From: Mitsuaria sp. 7
Lineage (GTDB): Bacteria; Pseudomonadota; Gammaproteobacteria; Burkholderiales; Burkholderiaceae_C
NCBI RefSeq assembly: GCF_001653795.1
Contig: NZ_CP011514.1
Coordinates: forward strand, 3,862,279-3,926,278
DNA: 64,000 bases
Reading direction: 5' to 3'
Part shown: positions 45,542-54,948 of the stretch, piece by piece
How the letters are laid out: every line of letters begins with the position of its first letter
Numbering within the stretch: position 1 is the stretch's first letter
Position numbers and translations under genes: made by a program
The notes under the pieces: model-generated
Database searches by the model: none
What the model was told of the DNA's origin: nothing
The model's input: the letters and a program-made list of their open reading frames with translations, nothing else

Positions 45542-46639
45542 ATGCAAGCCAGCTTCACCGCCCTGCGACAGGCCTTCGCCACCGCCCGCCAGGAGCGCAA
45601 GGCCCGCCACCGCGACATCGCCAGCGACCTGCGCATCTCCGAAGGCGAGCTGCTCGCGGCCCACGCCGGTCCGTTCGCCGATGACGAGTCCCCGCTGCGC
45701 GCGCGCCGTCTGCGCGCGGAGTGGCAGGACCTGATCGCCGCGCTCGAGCCGCTGGGCCCGGTCATGGCGCTGACCCGCAACGAGTCCTGCGTGCACGAGA
45801 AGGTCGGCGTCTACAACACCATCAGCGCGATGGGGCCGCAACGGCAGATGGGCCTGGTGCTGGGCGGCGCGATCGACCTGCGCCTCTTCTACAGCCACTG
45901 GCAACACGGCTTCGCCGTCGCCGAGCGGCTGTCCGACGGCGCGCTGCAGCGCAGCCTGCAGTTCTTCGACGCCGCCGGCCAGGCGATCCACAAGGTCTTC
46001 GTGAAGCCGGAGAGCGACCTCGCCGCATATGAGGCGCTGGTGCAGCGCTTCCTGGCGGAAGACCAGAAGCCGGGCTTCGAGCCCGGCGACGCGTGGCAGG
46101 ACCCGGCGGAGGTGCCGGACGCGCGCATCGACGTCGCGAGCTTCCGCAGCGAGTGGGCCTCGCTGCGCGACACGCACGACTTCTTCGGTCTGCTCAAGCG
46201 TCACGGCCTGAGCCGCACGCAGGCCCTGCGCCTGGCCGAGCCGCGCTTCGCGCAGCCGCTGGCGCTGTCCAGCGCGCAGGAGCTGCTGAGCCGCGCCGCG
46301 CAGGAGAACGTGTCCATCATGGTCTTCGTCGGCAACCCCGGAATGATCCAGATCCACAGCGGTCCGGTGAACAAGGTCGCGATGATGGGCCCGTGGATCA
46401 ACGTGCTGGATCCGGGCTTCAACCTGCATCTGCGGGAGGACCACATCGCCTCCGCGTGGCTGGTGCGCAAGCCCACGGTGGACGGACTGGTGTGCTCGCT
46501 GGAGCTCTTCGACGCGCAGGGCCGCACGATCGCGATGATGTTCGGCGAACGCAAGCCCGGCCAGGCCGAGCGCTGCGACTGGCGCAACCTGCTGGAGAGC
46601 CTCGTTGAAGGCGCGCCGGCGGAGACCGTGCCGTGCTGA
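45542..46639 (+). CDS. hmuS: Hemin-degrading factor (HmuS/ChuS/HemS family)
   Basis: Cytoplasmic haem-binding/degrading protein of 365 residues, with two repeats of the HemS domain: the first about residues 30-180 (HEKVGVYNTISAMGPQRQMG) and the second about 210-350 (NPGMIQIHSGPVNKVAMMGP). Such proteins store or open haem to release iron. It follows the receptor by 16 bp, and its stop overlaps the GTG start of hmuT. Confidence 0.93.
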   Translation: MQASFTALRQAFATARQERKARHRDIASDLRISEGELLAAHAGPFADDESPLRARRLRAEWQDLIAALEPLGPVMALTRNESCVHEKVGVYNTISAMGPQRQMGLVLGGAIDLRLFYSHWQHGFAVAERLSDGALQRSLQFFDAAGQAIHKVFVKPESDLAAYEALVQRFLAEDQKPGFEPGDAWQDPAEVPDARIDVASFRSEWASLRDTHDFFGLLKRHGLSRTQALRLAEPRFAQPLALSSAQELLSRAAQENVSIMVFVGNPGMIQIHSGPVNKVAMMGPWINVLDPGFNLHLREDHIASAWLVRKPTVDGLVCSLELFDAQGRTIAMMFGERKPGQAERCDWRNLLESLVEGAPAETVPC

Positions 46640-47514
46640 GCCGCCGCCACGTCCTGTCGCTGGCGCCGGCCGCGGCGCTGCTGACGATAGTCGGCCGCGC
46701 GGGGGCCGCGCCGCAGCGCGTCATCGCCGTCGGCGGCGCGCTGACCGAGCTGATCTACGAGCTGGGCGCGCAAGGCGAGCTGGTCGGCGTGGACAGCACC
46801 TCGCTGTACCCGACGGCCGCGACGAAGCTGCCCAACGTCGGCTACGCGCGCACGCTGGCCGCCGAAGGCCTGCTCTCGCTGGCGCCGACGATGGTCGTCG
46901 CCACCGAGGAAGCCGGCCCGCCCGCGGTGCTGCGCCAGCTCGAAGCGGCCAAGGTGCCGCTGCACGTGCTGCGCGCGGAGCACCGCTTCGAAGGCGTGCT
47001 TGAACGGACCAAGGCCCTGGGCGATCTCCTCGGTCGCCAGCAGCAGGCCGCGGCCCTGTCGCAGAAGCTGCAGTCCGAATGGACCGCAAGCCGCGCGCAG
47101 GTGACGAAGCTCGCCGCCGGCCATCGTGCGCCGCGCGTGCTCTTCGTGCTGTCGAACGCGGCGAACCAGGCGCGCATCGCCGGCTCCGCCACGGCGGCGG
47201 ACGCGATGATCGGCTACGCCGCCGCGACCAACGCGCTGGTCGATGCCCAGGGCTACAAGATGCTCTCGCCGGAAGCGGCGATCGCCGCGGCCCCGGACGT
47301 GATCCTGGCGACGACGCAAGGCCTCGAGGCCAGCGGCGGCATCGACGGTCTGCTGAAGCTGCCCGGCCTGGCGCAGACGCCGGCCGGCCAGCACAGGCGC
47401 GTGGTCGTGATGGAAACGATGGAGCTGCTCGGCTTCGGGCCGCGCACGCCGAAGGCGTTGACGACGCTGGCGCAGGCCCTGCATGCGCCGGCGGGCACGG
47501 GCAAGACGGCGTGA
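46633..47514 (+). CDS. hmuT: Hemin ABC transporter periplasmic binding protein
   Basis: Periplasmic haem-binding protein of 293 residues, of the TroA-like helical-backbone class. The GTG start at 46633 overlaps the hmuS stop. A signal peptide (about 1-25, ending GAA) precedes VIAVGGALTELIYELGAQGEL, a typical HmuT opening. YARTLAAEGLLSLAPTMVVA and APDVILATTQGLEASGG are lobe motifs. A stretch of 70 bp separates it from hmuU. Confidence 0.92.
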   Translation: MLSRRHVLSLAPAAALLTIVGRAGAAPQRVIAVGGALTELIYELGAQGELVGVDSTSLYPTAATKLPNVGYARTLAAEGLLSLAPTMVVATEEAGPPAVLRQLEAAKVPLHVLRAEHRFEGVLERTKALGDLLGRQQQAAALSQKLQSEWTASRAQVTKLAAGHRAPRVLFVLSNAANQARIAGSATAADAMIGYAAATNALVDAQGYKMLSPEAAIAAAPDVILATTQGLEASGGIDGLLKLPGLAQTPAGQHRRVVVMETMELLGFGPRTPKALTTLAQALHAPAGTGKTA

Positions 47515-47584
47515 GCGTCGGGCAACACCCGGCGCGACACCCGACCCGACGATCTGCACGACGAACCGCACGACTGACCCAGCG

Positions 47585-48658
47585 ATGAGCACCGTCGGAT
47601 CCGCCCTGCCCTCGCCGATCACCGCGGTGCCGACGCGGCGCGCGTGGTCGCGGCCGATGCTGCTGACGGTGGCGCTGCTGCTCACGGTCATCGTGGCGGT
47701 GCAGTTCGGCGCAGTGCCGATCGCGGCGGCGGACTGGCTCAACGGCCCGTGGAGCGACGCGCCCAAGACCGGCGGCGCGCATGTGCTGTGGCAACTCCGC
47801 CTGCCCCGCCTCGGACTGACGCTCGCGGTGGGCGCGGCGCTCGGCCTGGCCGGCGCGCTGAGCCAGGCGCTCTTCCGCAATCCGATGGCCGAGCCCAGCC
47901 TGCTCGGCGTCACCAGCGGCGCCGCGGCGGCGGTGGCGCTCACCCTCACCGTCTTCGCCGGCATGCACGCCGTGCTGCCCGCCGAAGCACGCCTGTGGCT
48001 GCTGCCGCTGGTCGGCTTCGGCGGCGCGCTGGCGGTGTGTTTCTCGCTGGACCGGCTGTCGCGCTGGCTCGCGCCGGGATCGATCGCTGCGCTGCTGCTG
48101 TGCGGGCTGGCCTTGCAGGCGATGACCTTCGCGATCGTCGGCCTGTGCAGCTTCCTCGCCAACGACGAACAGCTGCGCGCGATCAATTTCTGGACCCTCG
48201 GCTCGCTGGCCGGCGCCAACTGGATCATGGCCGCGGTGATGGGCGGCGCGCTGCTCGTGCTGGCCGCGGTGGCGCTGCGCGTCGCGCCGCGCATGAACGC
48301 GCTGGCGCTCGGCGAGGCGGCGGCCGCGCACGTCGGCATCGACGTCGACCGGCTGCGCTGGCAGTGCATCACCATGGTGGCGCTGCTGTCGGCGCTGGCG
48401 GTGGCATGGTGCGGGAACATCGGCTTCATCGGCCTGATGGCGCCTCACCTCGCCCGGCAACTGGTCGGCGCGGACCAGCGCCGGGTGCTGCCCAACGCGA
48501 TGCTCGCGGGCGCGCTGCTGCTGGTCGTGGCGGACACCTTCGCGCGGACGCTGGCGGTGCCGGCGGAGATCCCCGTCGGCGTCTTCAGCGCGCTGATCGG
48601 CGCGCCGTGGTTCCTCTTCCTGCTGCGCGGCGCGGTGCGCCGCATGGGGAGCGCGTGA
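47585..48658 (+). CDS. hmuU: Hemin ABC transporter permease (FecCD family)
   Basis: Inner-membrane permease of 357 residues with about ten helices. FecCD motifs include WQLRLPRLGLTLAVGAALGL, ALFRNPMAEPSLLGVTSGAA and CGNIGFIGLMAPHLARQLVG. The ATG at 47585 gives the normal family length. Its stop overlaps the hmuV start (TGATG). Confidence 0.94.
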   Translation: MSTVGSALPSPITAVPTRRAWSRPMLLTVALLLTVIVAVQFGAVPIAAADWLNGPWSDAPKTGGAHVLWQLRLPRLGLTLAVGAALGLAGALSQALFRNPMAEPSLLGVTSGAAAAVALTLTVFAGMHAVLPAEARLWLLPLVGFGGALAVCFSLDRLSRWLAPGSIAALLLCGLALQAMTFAIVGLCSFLANDEQLRAINFWTLGSLAGANWIMAAVMGGALLVLAAVALRVAPRMNALALGEAAAAHVGIDVDRLRWQCITMVALLSALAVAWCGNIGFIGLMAPHLARQLVGADQRRVLPNAMLAGALLLVVADTFARTLAVPAEIPVGVFSALIGAPWFLFLLRGAVRRMGSA

Positions 48659-49446
48659 TGGGCTCGCTGCTGAACTTGCAGGACGCGCGCGTGACGCTCG
48701 GCAACGCGACGATCGGGCCGGTGACGCTGCGCGTCGATCCGGGCGAGCGCATCGCGATCCTCGGCCCGAGCGGTGCGGGCAAGTCGACATTGCTGCGGCT
48801 CATCGCGCGCGAGCTGCGTCCGGCTTCCGGCGCGCTGCATTTCGATGGGAAGCCGCTGAGCGTCTGGTCGCCGGCGGAACTCGCGCAGCGTCGCGCGGTC
48901 CTTCCTCAACAACACGGCGTCGCGTTCGGCCTGCCCGTCGAACTGGTCGTCGCCTTGGGCCGCGTGGCGCGGCAAGGCGATGGCCGACAGGACGCGATCG
49001 TGCGTGAGGCACTGACGCAGGCACAGGCCGATCACCTCCACGGCCGCCGCTTCGACACGCTGTCCGGCGGCGAGCAGGCGCGCGTCCAGTTGGCCCGCGT
49101 GTTCGCGCAGGCCTGGGACGCGCGCGACGGGCTGCTGCTGGTCGACGAGCCGGTCGCGGCGCTCGACCCGGGGCTGAGCGTGTCGCTGATGGCGGCGATG
49201 TCGGACTTCGCGGCGGAGCGCGGCCATGCGCTGGTCGCGGTGCTGCACGACCTCAATCTCGCGATGAATCATTTCGACCGGCTGTGGCTCCTGAAGTCCG
49301 GCCGGCTGCTGGCCGACTGCGACGCGCTGCCGGCGACGCTGCCCTTGCTGGAGCAGCTCTACGACACGCGGCTGCGCCTGCTGCGGGACGAGCACGGTCT
49401 GGCGATCCTGCCGATGCTCAGCGCCGCCGTGGGAGTGCGCGCATGA
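48658..49446 (+). CDS. hmuV: Hemin ABC transporter ATP-binding protein
   Basis: ATPase of 262 residues. Walker A GPSGAGKS lies at about 36-43, the signature is LSGGEQARVQLARV, Walker B is LLLVDEPVAALDP, and the H-loop histidine lies in AVLHDLNLAMNHFD. The start overlaps the hmuU stop by one base, and the stop overlaps the tonB ATG by four, so hmuU-hmuV-tonB are translationally coupled. Confidence 0.94.
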   Translation: MGSLLNLQDARVTLGNATIGPVTLRVDPGERIAILGPSGAGKSTLLRLIARELRPASGALHFDGKPLSVWSPAELAQRRAVLPQQHGVAFGLPVELVVALGRVARQGDGRQDAIVREALTQAQADHLHGRRFDTLSGGEQARVQLARVFAQAWDARDGLLLVDEPVAALDPGLSVSLMAAMSDFAAERGHALVAVLHDLNLAMNHFDRLWLLKSGRLLADCDALPATLPLLEQLYDTRLRLLRDEHGLAILPMLSAAVGVRA

Positions 49447-50231
49447 GCGCAACCGCACTGCCACGGCAACTGCAACTGCAGTTGCAGCTCCAGCTGCACG
49501 GCCGGATGCCGCGCTGGACCGGCTGGGCCGTGACGGGTGTGGTCCACGCGGCGATGCTGCTGGCGCTGATGAGCGCATTCGCGACCAAGCGCCCACCCAC
49601 GCCTGCGCTCTTGACGATCAACGCGCGCCTGGTGCCGTCGGCGACGACGCCGAGCCCGACGCTCACGCCATCGGTTTCCGTCCAGCTGCCGCGCTCCGCG
49701 TTGACCGTGCCACCGATCCCGGACATCCCGCCGCCGCCCGTGCAGATCGAGGCGGCGCCGACTATGGCCGCCGCGACGACGCCGCTGCGATTCGATCCGC
49801 CGGCGGCTGCGGCGATCGATCAGAACGCGGCCACGGCCCGCCCGGTGGCGGTCGCCGCAGTCACCGCCGTGGCAGCGGCAGCCCCACCGCCGCCCGCCAC
49901 TATCCCCACGCCGGCGAGCGCCGACTCCCCGGCACAGTTGCCCGCCGATCACCGCGCCTGCAGTGCGCAACAGACCGCACGCCACTATCCCGCGATGCTG
50001 CGCGACCGAGGCATCCAGGGTCAGGTCGTGCTGCGCGTGAAGGTCGATGCCGACGGTCACGCGGCCGAGGTCGTCGTGTCCGGCGGCAGCGGCTGGCGCC
50101 TGCTGGACGAGGCCGCGCGACGCGTCGCCGAGTCCTGCCCCTTCATCCCGGCCCGGCGCGGCGACCAGCGACTGGTCAGTTGGGTCGAGTACCCGGTGCG
50201 CTTCGCGCTCCAGGCGTCCCCCTTGCAGTAA
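49443..50231 (+). CDS. tonB: TonB family energy transducer of the haem operon
   Basis: 262-residue protein linking the inner-membrane proton gradient to the haem receptor. One anchor helix spans about 26-45 (GWAVTGVVHAAMLLALMSAF), then a Pro/Ala/Thr-rich spacer (about 50-175), then the TonB C-terminal domain (about 180-260) with YPAMLRDRGIQGQVVLRVKV. The short N-terminus is unusual, an alternating Gln-Leu tract (QLQLQLQLQL) from a small repeat. ExbB/ExbD genes are not in the window, so it must use partners encoded elsewhere. Confidence 0.92.
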   Translation: MSATALPRQLQLQLQLQLHGRMPRWTGWAVTGVVHAAMLLALMSAFATKRPPTPALLTINARLVPSATTPSPTLTPSVSVQLPRSALTVPPIPDIPPPPVQIEAAPTMAAATTPLRFDPPAAAAIDQNAATARPVAVAAVTAVAAAAPPPPATIPTPASADSPAQLPADHRACSAQQTARHYPAMLRDRGIQGQVVLRVKVDADGHAAEVVVSGGSGWRLLDEAARRVAESCPFIPARRGDQRLVSWVEYPVRFALQASPLQ

Positions 50232-50243
50232 GGAGTCCACCGC

Positions 50244-51728
50244 ATGTGCGACAAACCCACCCCCGTTTCACTCCTGAGCCTGCTGGCCCGCTCCGACGCC
50301 GGCGCCTCCGGCTTGCCGGGCGATTCCCCCTTGCTGGCCTCCGCCGCGAGCGCGGTGACCGGCGGCGGCGTCTTCATGCAGGAGGGCGACGCGGTGCCCG
50401 CCGCGGTCGCGGGACTGCCGCTGGCGCAGGCCTTGGCGCGGGGGGATGCCTCGCCGTCGTCGTTCTCCTCGTCTTCGTCCTCGTCCTCCGACGACACGCC
50501 GGTGCCGCGCGGCTCGCGCCGCCGCCGCTTGTGGGAACTGCCGGCGCAAGCGCTCTGCCCCGTGATCGGCGTGTGCCTGCCGATGCCGGTGCTGCGCCGC
50601 AAGCTGGGCAAGATGCTAGGCGGCGAGGCGCTGGCCAACGACTACGAGATGCACTGCGGCGCGATCAACGAATGCGCGCGTCGCGGGCCGATCTCCGAGA
50701 TGCTGCAGAAGGAGCTGGACCAGCGCTTCTCGATCGCGCTGCGGCAGTCCTCGCAGCACAAGACGGCGGAGTCGCTGACGCGCTGGTGGAACGCCGCGCA
50801 GCAGGGCAACGACGTCGGCGGCGCGTTGTGGGGTGCGCTCACGCACGCGCGTTGCGACGCGGCGCTGCAGGAGCAGGTCCTGCGCGACATCCACATGCTG
50901 CAGCACCAGGTCGGCGCGGCGAACCGCGCGGACCTGCAGCGGCTCGACGAGCTGCAGGACGAGCACGCGATCCTGACGCGCGAGCTGGCGCAGGCGCAAT
51001 CGCGCAGCACGCGCCTGCTGGCGGAGCGGGCCCGCGAGCTCGAACTCTCACAAGCCGAATGCCTGCGCCTGCGCGGTGAGCTTCTGGCGCGCGACACGCT
51101 GGCGGCGGGACTGCGCGACGAGCTGCAGCAGCTCGAAGAGAGCATCCCCGGCCTGCGCCATCGTCACGAGCAGGCCAGGCACCTGCAGACGCAGCAGGAC
51201 CGCATCCATCAACTGGAGCGCGCGCTGCTGACCTCGCGCCAGCAGGCCGAACGCGAGCAGCGCCGTGCGGACGAACTGCAGCAGGCGCTGGTGCAATCGG
51301 AACGGCAGTTGACGCAGCAACAGACGCAGACGGCGCAGCAGGCCGAATCACAGGCCGGCGCTGAAGGCGCGCTGCCCTCACTCGACGAGCGCTCGGTGCT
51401 GTGCGTCGGCGGCCGGCCCGCGGTGGTGCCGATCTACCGCCAGTTGATCGAGCGCACCGGCGGCCGGTTCCTCCACCACGACGGCGGCGAGGAAGACGCG
51501 GTCTCCAAGCTCGACGCCAGTCTGGCGGCGGCGGACCTCGTGATCTGCCAGACCGGGTGCATCAGCCACGACGCCTACTGGCGCGTGAAGGACCACTGCA
51601 AGCGCCACAACAAGAAGTGCGTCTACATCGAGTCGCCGAGCGCGAGCGGCATGCGGCGGGCGCTGGGATCACTGGGTGTCGAGGAACATGCGGAGGTCGA
51701 GGGGCCGCAGCCCGGCCTGCCAGGCTGA
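50244..51728 (+). CDS. DUF2325 protein with long coiled coil, at the end of the haem operon
   Basis: 494-residue protein. An N-terminal region of about 110 residues holds a serine tract (SSFSSSSSSSSDD, about 72-84) and no known domain. A long helical, Gln/Glu/Arg/Leu-rich coiled coil follows (about 200-370). The C-terminal DUF2325 domain (about 385-475) contains VLCVGGRPAVVPIYRQLIER and ICQTGCISHDAYWRVKDHCK, with conserved Gly and Cys/His that could bind a ligand. It starts 12 bp after tonB with AAGGAG in the gap, so it belongs to the haem operon. Function unknown; a haem-related sensor or scaffold is speculation. Confidence 0.85.
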   Translation: MCDKPTPVSLLSLLARSDAGASGLPGDSPLLASAASAVTGGGVFMQEGDAVPAAVAGLPLAQALARGDASPSSFSSSSSSSSDDTPVPRGSRRRRLWELPAQALCPVIGVCLPMPVLRRKLGKMLGGEALANDYEMHCGAINECARRGPISEMLQKELDQRFSIALRQSSQHKTAESLTRWWNAAQQGNDVGGALWGALTHARCDAALQEQVLRDIHMLQHQVGAANRADLQRLDELQDEHAILTRELAQAQSRSTRLLAERARELELSQAECLRLRGELLARDTLAAGLRDELQQLEESIPGLRHRHEQARHLQTQQDRIHQLERALLTSRQQAEREQRRADELQQALVQSERQLTQQQTQTAQQAESQAGAEGALPSLDERSVLCVGGRPAVVPIYRQLIERTGGRFLHHDGGEEDAVSKLDASLAAADLVICQTGCISHDAYWRVKDHCKRHNKKCVYIESPSASGMRRALGSLGVEEHAEVEGPQPGLPG

Positions 51729-51767
51729 TTCACTTGGCCGGGCACCCCTCGTCGCCTTCGGATTCGC

Positions 51768-53429
51768 TCAATGCAGATTGACGGCGCGGAGACCCGTCCC
51801 GAAATAGCCGCCGATGTAGAGCACGCCTTGACCCGAGAGCGCCAGGGAGCCGCCCAACGGGTCACTCCACGCCGAGGCGTGCGTGCTCAGGTCGATCGCG
51901 TGAGTGGCCCAGCGACTGGCGACGAAAGCATGACCATTGCTGACCACCAGCCCGCTGTCCAGTCCATCAAGTCCGGAGCTGTCGCTGACCCAGGACCACA
52001 GCAAGCGGCCGTCACTGCTCGCCCTGGCATCCAGTGATCGGTCGTTGGACACATAGACCGCATCGCCCACGGGCACCGGATTGCTGTCGAAATGCCCGCT
52101 CAGTTGCCAGGCCACGGTGCGCGTGTTGAGGTCAAAGGCGATGAGGCTCGAGTCGTTGGTGAAGGAGCCGGTGGTGTATGCCGCCACATAAGCCCGCCCG
52201 CGGCCGTCCAGGACCGGCGGCGGCGTGAGATAGCTGCCCGGTGTCTGCGCGGCGATGCTGTAGTTCACGGCGCCAGTGGACGCGTCGATGGCCGTCAACT
52301 TGTTGTCGCCAAAGACATAGATGCTCGTGCCATCGCTGGAGGGCGTGCAGGTGTCGATGCTCAAGGGCACGGTCCAGTCCGGCTGGAGCGTCGTGGCATC
52401 GAAACGCGTCAGGCCGCGACTGCCGGATGCCGACCTCAAGCAGAAGTACAGCTTTCCGTTCACATGCAAAGGCGCGGTCTGGCTGGTGCTGGAGAACGAA
52501 TAGCTCTGACGAAGCAGGATCTGACCAGTGGCCTGACTGATGCGCCAGAGCTCTGTTTCCGAGCCGCTGGCCACGAGGCCAGAGGTCACGACGAACACCT
52601 CACCGTTGGCGAGCGTGGGGCTGCTGGCCTTGGCGCCGGGCGACCCCAGGGCCTGGGTCCAGGCGATCGAGCCGTCGCTTTCACGCTGAGCGACGAGTAC
52701 CGGCGGGCGGCCCGTCAGATCCAGGGCCACATAGAAAAGCAGACCGTCGTCGACTGCGAAGGCCGAGGCTCGCATCGCCGAGGCCTGCATCGCCGTCGCC
52801 GGTATCTGCGTGGTCCAGCGGCGATTGAAGTCCGCCGCTTTCAGCGACACGGCCTGGAATCCGGACTGTGCGGCGTCTCCCAGATAGGTCGACCAGCCCC
52901 GACCGCCAGGAACCGCGCTCAGGGTCGAGAGATTCGTCGCCGGGCGAACCGTGAACTTGTAGGGTAGCCGCCAGGGCGAGGCCCCCACGGGCTTGGCACA
53001 GACCGTCGGCGCGTCTTCACAGACGCGCACTTCCAGGCTTCCGCTATGGGTACCGGCCGGGAGGCTGTTCGAAAGCCGCAGCCCGACGCGGTAGACCAGC
53101 TGGCTCGTGGCCGTCAACTCGGCCTGGCCGCTCAGCACACCCACGCTGTCGATCACGGCCACCTGCACGGGAGCCGCATGCGTGCGGCTGGCAGTGGCGG
53201 TCACCGTCAACAACGGCGCTTCTCCGGCATAGAAGGTTGCTTCCAGAGAGGTCGGCTGGAAGCTCAACTGGAATGCATCGGCGTTACCGCCTCCGCTGCC
53301 ACCTCCGATGCCAGCTTCGATGACACCTCCGCCCCCTCCACCGCAAGCGGCGAGCATCAAGAGCGGTAGACCGATCAGTGCGAGTGCTGCCCCGCTTCGC
53401 TTGAAAGCCACTGCCAAAATCCCCTGCAT
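51768..53429 (-). CDS. Lipoprotein with PQQ-like beta-propeller repeats
   Basis: Lipoprotein of 553 residues with lipobox LAAC (Cys29) and a glycine-rich tether. After an N-terminal beta domain (about 55-160) come repeated blade motifs of the PQQ-like/BamB type, each with an aromatic position and Gly-Asp/Asn turns (ESDGSIAWTQALGSPGAKAS, DASTGAVNYSIAAQTPGSYL, SSDGRLLWSWVSDSSG). BamB-like proteins act in outer-membrane assembly and other repeats bind PQQ; neither role is shown here. It is convergent with the haem operon and probably monocistronic. Confidence 0.8.
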   Translation of the reverse strand: MQGILAVAFKRSGAALALIGLPLLMLAACGGGGGGVIEAGIGGGSGGGNADAFQLSFQPTSLEATFYAGEAPLLTVTATASRTHAAPVQVAVIDSVGVLSGQAELTATSQLVYRVGLRLSNSLPAGTHSGSLEVRVCEDAPTVCAKPVGASPWRLPYKFTVRPATNLSTLSAVPGGRGWSTYLGDAAQSGFQAVSLKAADFNRRWTTQIPATAMQASAMRASAFAVDDGLLFYVALDLTGRPPVLVAQRESDGSIAWTQALGSPGAKASSPTLANGEVFVVTSGLVASGSETELWRISQATGQILLRQSYSFSSTSQTAPLHVNGKLYFCLRSASGSRGLTRFDATTLQPDWTVPLSIDTCTPSSDGTSIYVFGDNKLTAIDASTGAVNYSIAAQTPGSYLTPPPVLDGRGRAYVAAYTTGSFTNDSSLIAFDLNTRTVAWQLSGHFDSNPVPVGDAVYVSNDRSLDARASSDGRLLWSWVSDSSGLDGLDSGLVVSNGHAFVASRWATHAIDLSTHASAWSDPLGGSLALSGQGVLYIGGYFGTGLRAVNLH

Positions 53430-53591
53430 GCCCGATTCCCTCTTGATGAATGACTGTTCCGGCGGGTTTGGACCCGCTCAAGAAATGGACGCAGATTATG
53501 GTCGAGCGCATCCCCGCCGAGCGGCGCCGAGGCTGAGGGACCTGCGGTGCCTCAAGCCGCTCGAAAGAATCGAGACCGCAGTGTGGGTCGT

Positions 53592-54857
53592 TCAGCCGTA
53601 CACCGCGCGCCGCACCTCCCGATGCAGCGCCTCATCGAACGGCAACTTCTGGGCGAAGAACACCACCGCGAGCCGGTTCGCCGGGTCGACCCAGAACAGC
53701 GTCGACGCCGCGCCGCCCCACGAGAACTCACCCACCGCGCTGGCCGGCTCGTCGGCCGTGGTCGGCGCGATGCGCACCGAGCCTCCGAACCCGAACCCGA
53801 GGCCTGGACTCTTCAGGAAGTGACGCGGCGAGGTGGCCGGGTCCAGGTGATCGACGAGCATCACCTTCACGGTCGCCGGACGCAGCACGCGCACGCCGTC
53901 GAGCTCGCCTTCGCCCAGCAGCATGCGGGCGAAGCGCAGGTAATCGTCGATGGGGCCGATCAGACCCGCGCCGCCGCTGGCGAAGGTGAAGGGCACATCC
54001 GGCTCTCGCTGAGGCGGCGCGCCCTCGGGGAGTCGATACGTCGCGGCCAAGCGGTCCTTCCGCGCCTCGGGCTGCGTCCAGTCCGTCTCCTTCATGCCCA
54101 GCGGCTGCAGGATGTGGCGGCGGACGTGTGCATTGAAGGGCTCGTCGCCGAGCACCTCCACCAGGCGGGCCACGATGTCCGTGGACGTCCCGTAGTGCCA
54201 GGCCGTGCCCGGCTCGTGACGCAGCGGCAGCGCGGCCACCGCGCGGCTGAACGCGGCCAGGTCCCGCGAGGTCTCGAGCGGATTCGCGGCGCGGAAGGCG
54301 CGATCGGCCGGGCCGTCTTCCATCGCGTAGGTGAGGCCCGACGTGTGCCGCAGCACGTCGCTCACCAGGATCGGTCGCTCGGCGGGGCGTTCCCCGCGAC
54401 CATCGTCGGCGTGGACCCGCATGGACTTGAACTCCGGGAGGTAGAGCGCGATCGGATCGTCCAGCCGGAAGCGCCCCGCGTCCCACAGGCGCATGAGCGC
54501 CACCGACGCCACCGGCTTGGTCATCGACCAGATACGCGCCAGCGTGTTGCGGGCCATGGGCCGCTTCGCCTCCACATCGGCCAGTCCGAATGCGCCGAAG
54601 TAGCGCTCCGCCCCGCCCTGCCAGACCACCGCCGACACGCCGGCAGCACGTCCATCGGCCACCGCGCTCCTGAGCATCCGCTCGATGCGCCGCGGCGAGA
54701 GCACCAAGGACGTGCCGCCTGATCGGGGCGTTGCCCCCGACGCGGCTGTTGCAGCCGGTGCGGCCGGTGCGGCCGTTGCTGCTGTCGCAGCGATGGCTGC
54801 AGCGGGCGCGGCCAATGCGGCAGCGAGGAGATCGCGACGGGTCGATGTTTGCGTCAT
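53592..54857 (-). CDS. Serine hydrolase, beta-lactamase (class C / EstB) family
   Basis: Exported hydrolase of 421 residues. A twin-arginine-like signal (TSTRRDLLAAALAAPAAA) precedes a low-complexity Ala/Thr linker. The active site is SMTK (Ser111, Lys114) and the second motif is WHYGTST (Tyr-x-Thr), as in class C-like esterases and peptidases. Family members cleave esters, peptides or beta-lactams, so the substrate is open. The start at 54857 is chosen for the signal; the ribosome site is weak. It is divergent from a DUF1090 gene. Confidence 0.85.
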   Translation of the reverse strand: MTQTSTRRDLLAAALAAPAAAIAATAATAAPAAPAATAASGATPRSGGTSLVLSPRRIERMLRSAVADGRAAGVSAVVWQGGAERYFGAFGLADVEAKRPMARNTLARIWSMTKPVASVALMRLWDAGRFRLDDPIALYLPEFKSMRVHADDGRGERPAERPILVSDVLRHTSGLTYAMEDGPADRAFRAANPLETSRDLAAFSRAVAALPLRHEPGTAWHYGTSTDIVARLVEVLGDEPFNAHVRRHILQPLGMKETDWTQPEARKDRLAATYRLPEGAPPQREPDVPFTFASGGAGLIGPIDDYLRFARMLLGEGELDGVRVLRPATVKVMLVDHLDPATSPRHFLKSPGLGFGFGGSVRIAPTTADEPASAVGEFSWGGAASTLFWVDPANRLAVVFFAQKLPFDEALHREVRRAVYG

Positions 54858-54948
54858 GCCCGATGCTAGAGCTGTACCCACGTGTAATCGGTCCGTTCGT
54901 CGCCCGGCTTGGTCTAGACTTTCCCCATCACGGCTTCGAGGGAAGGTC

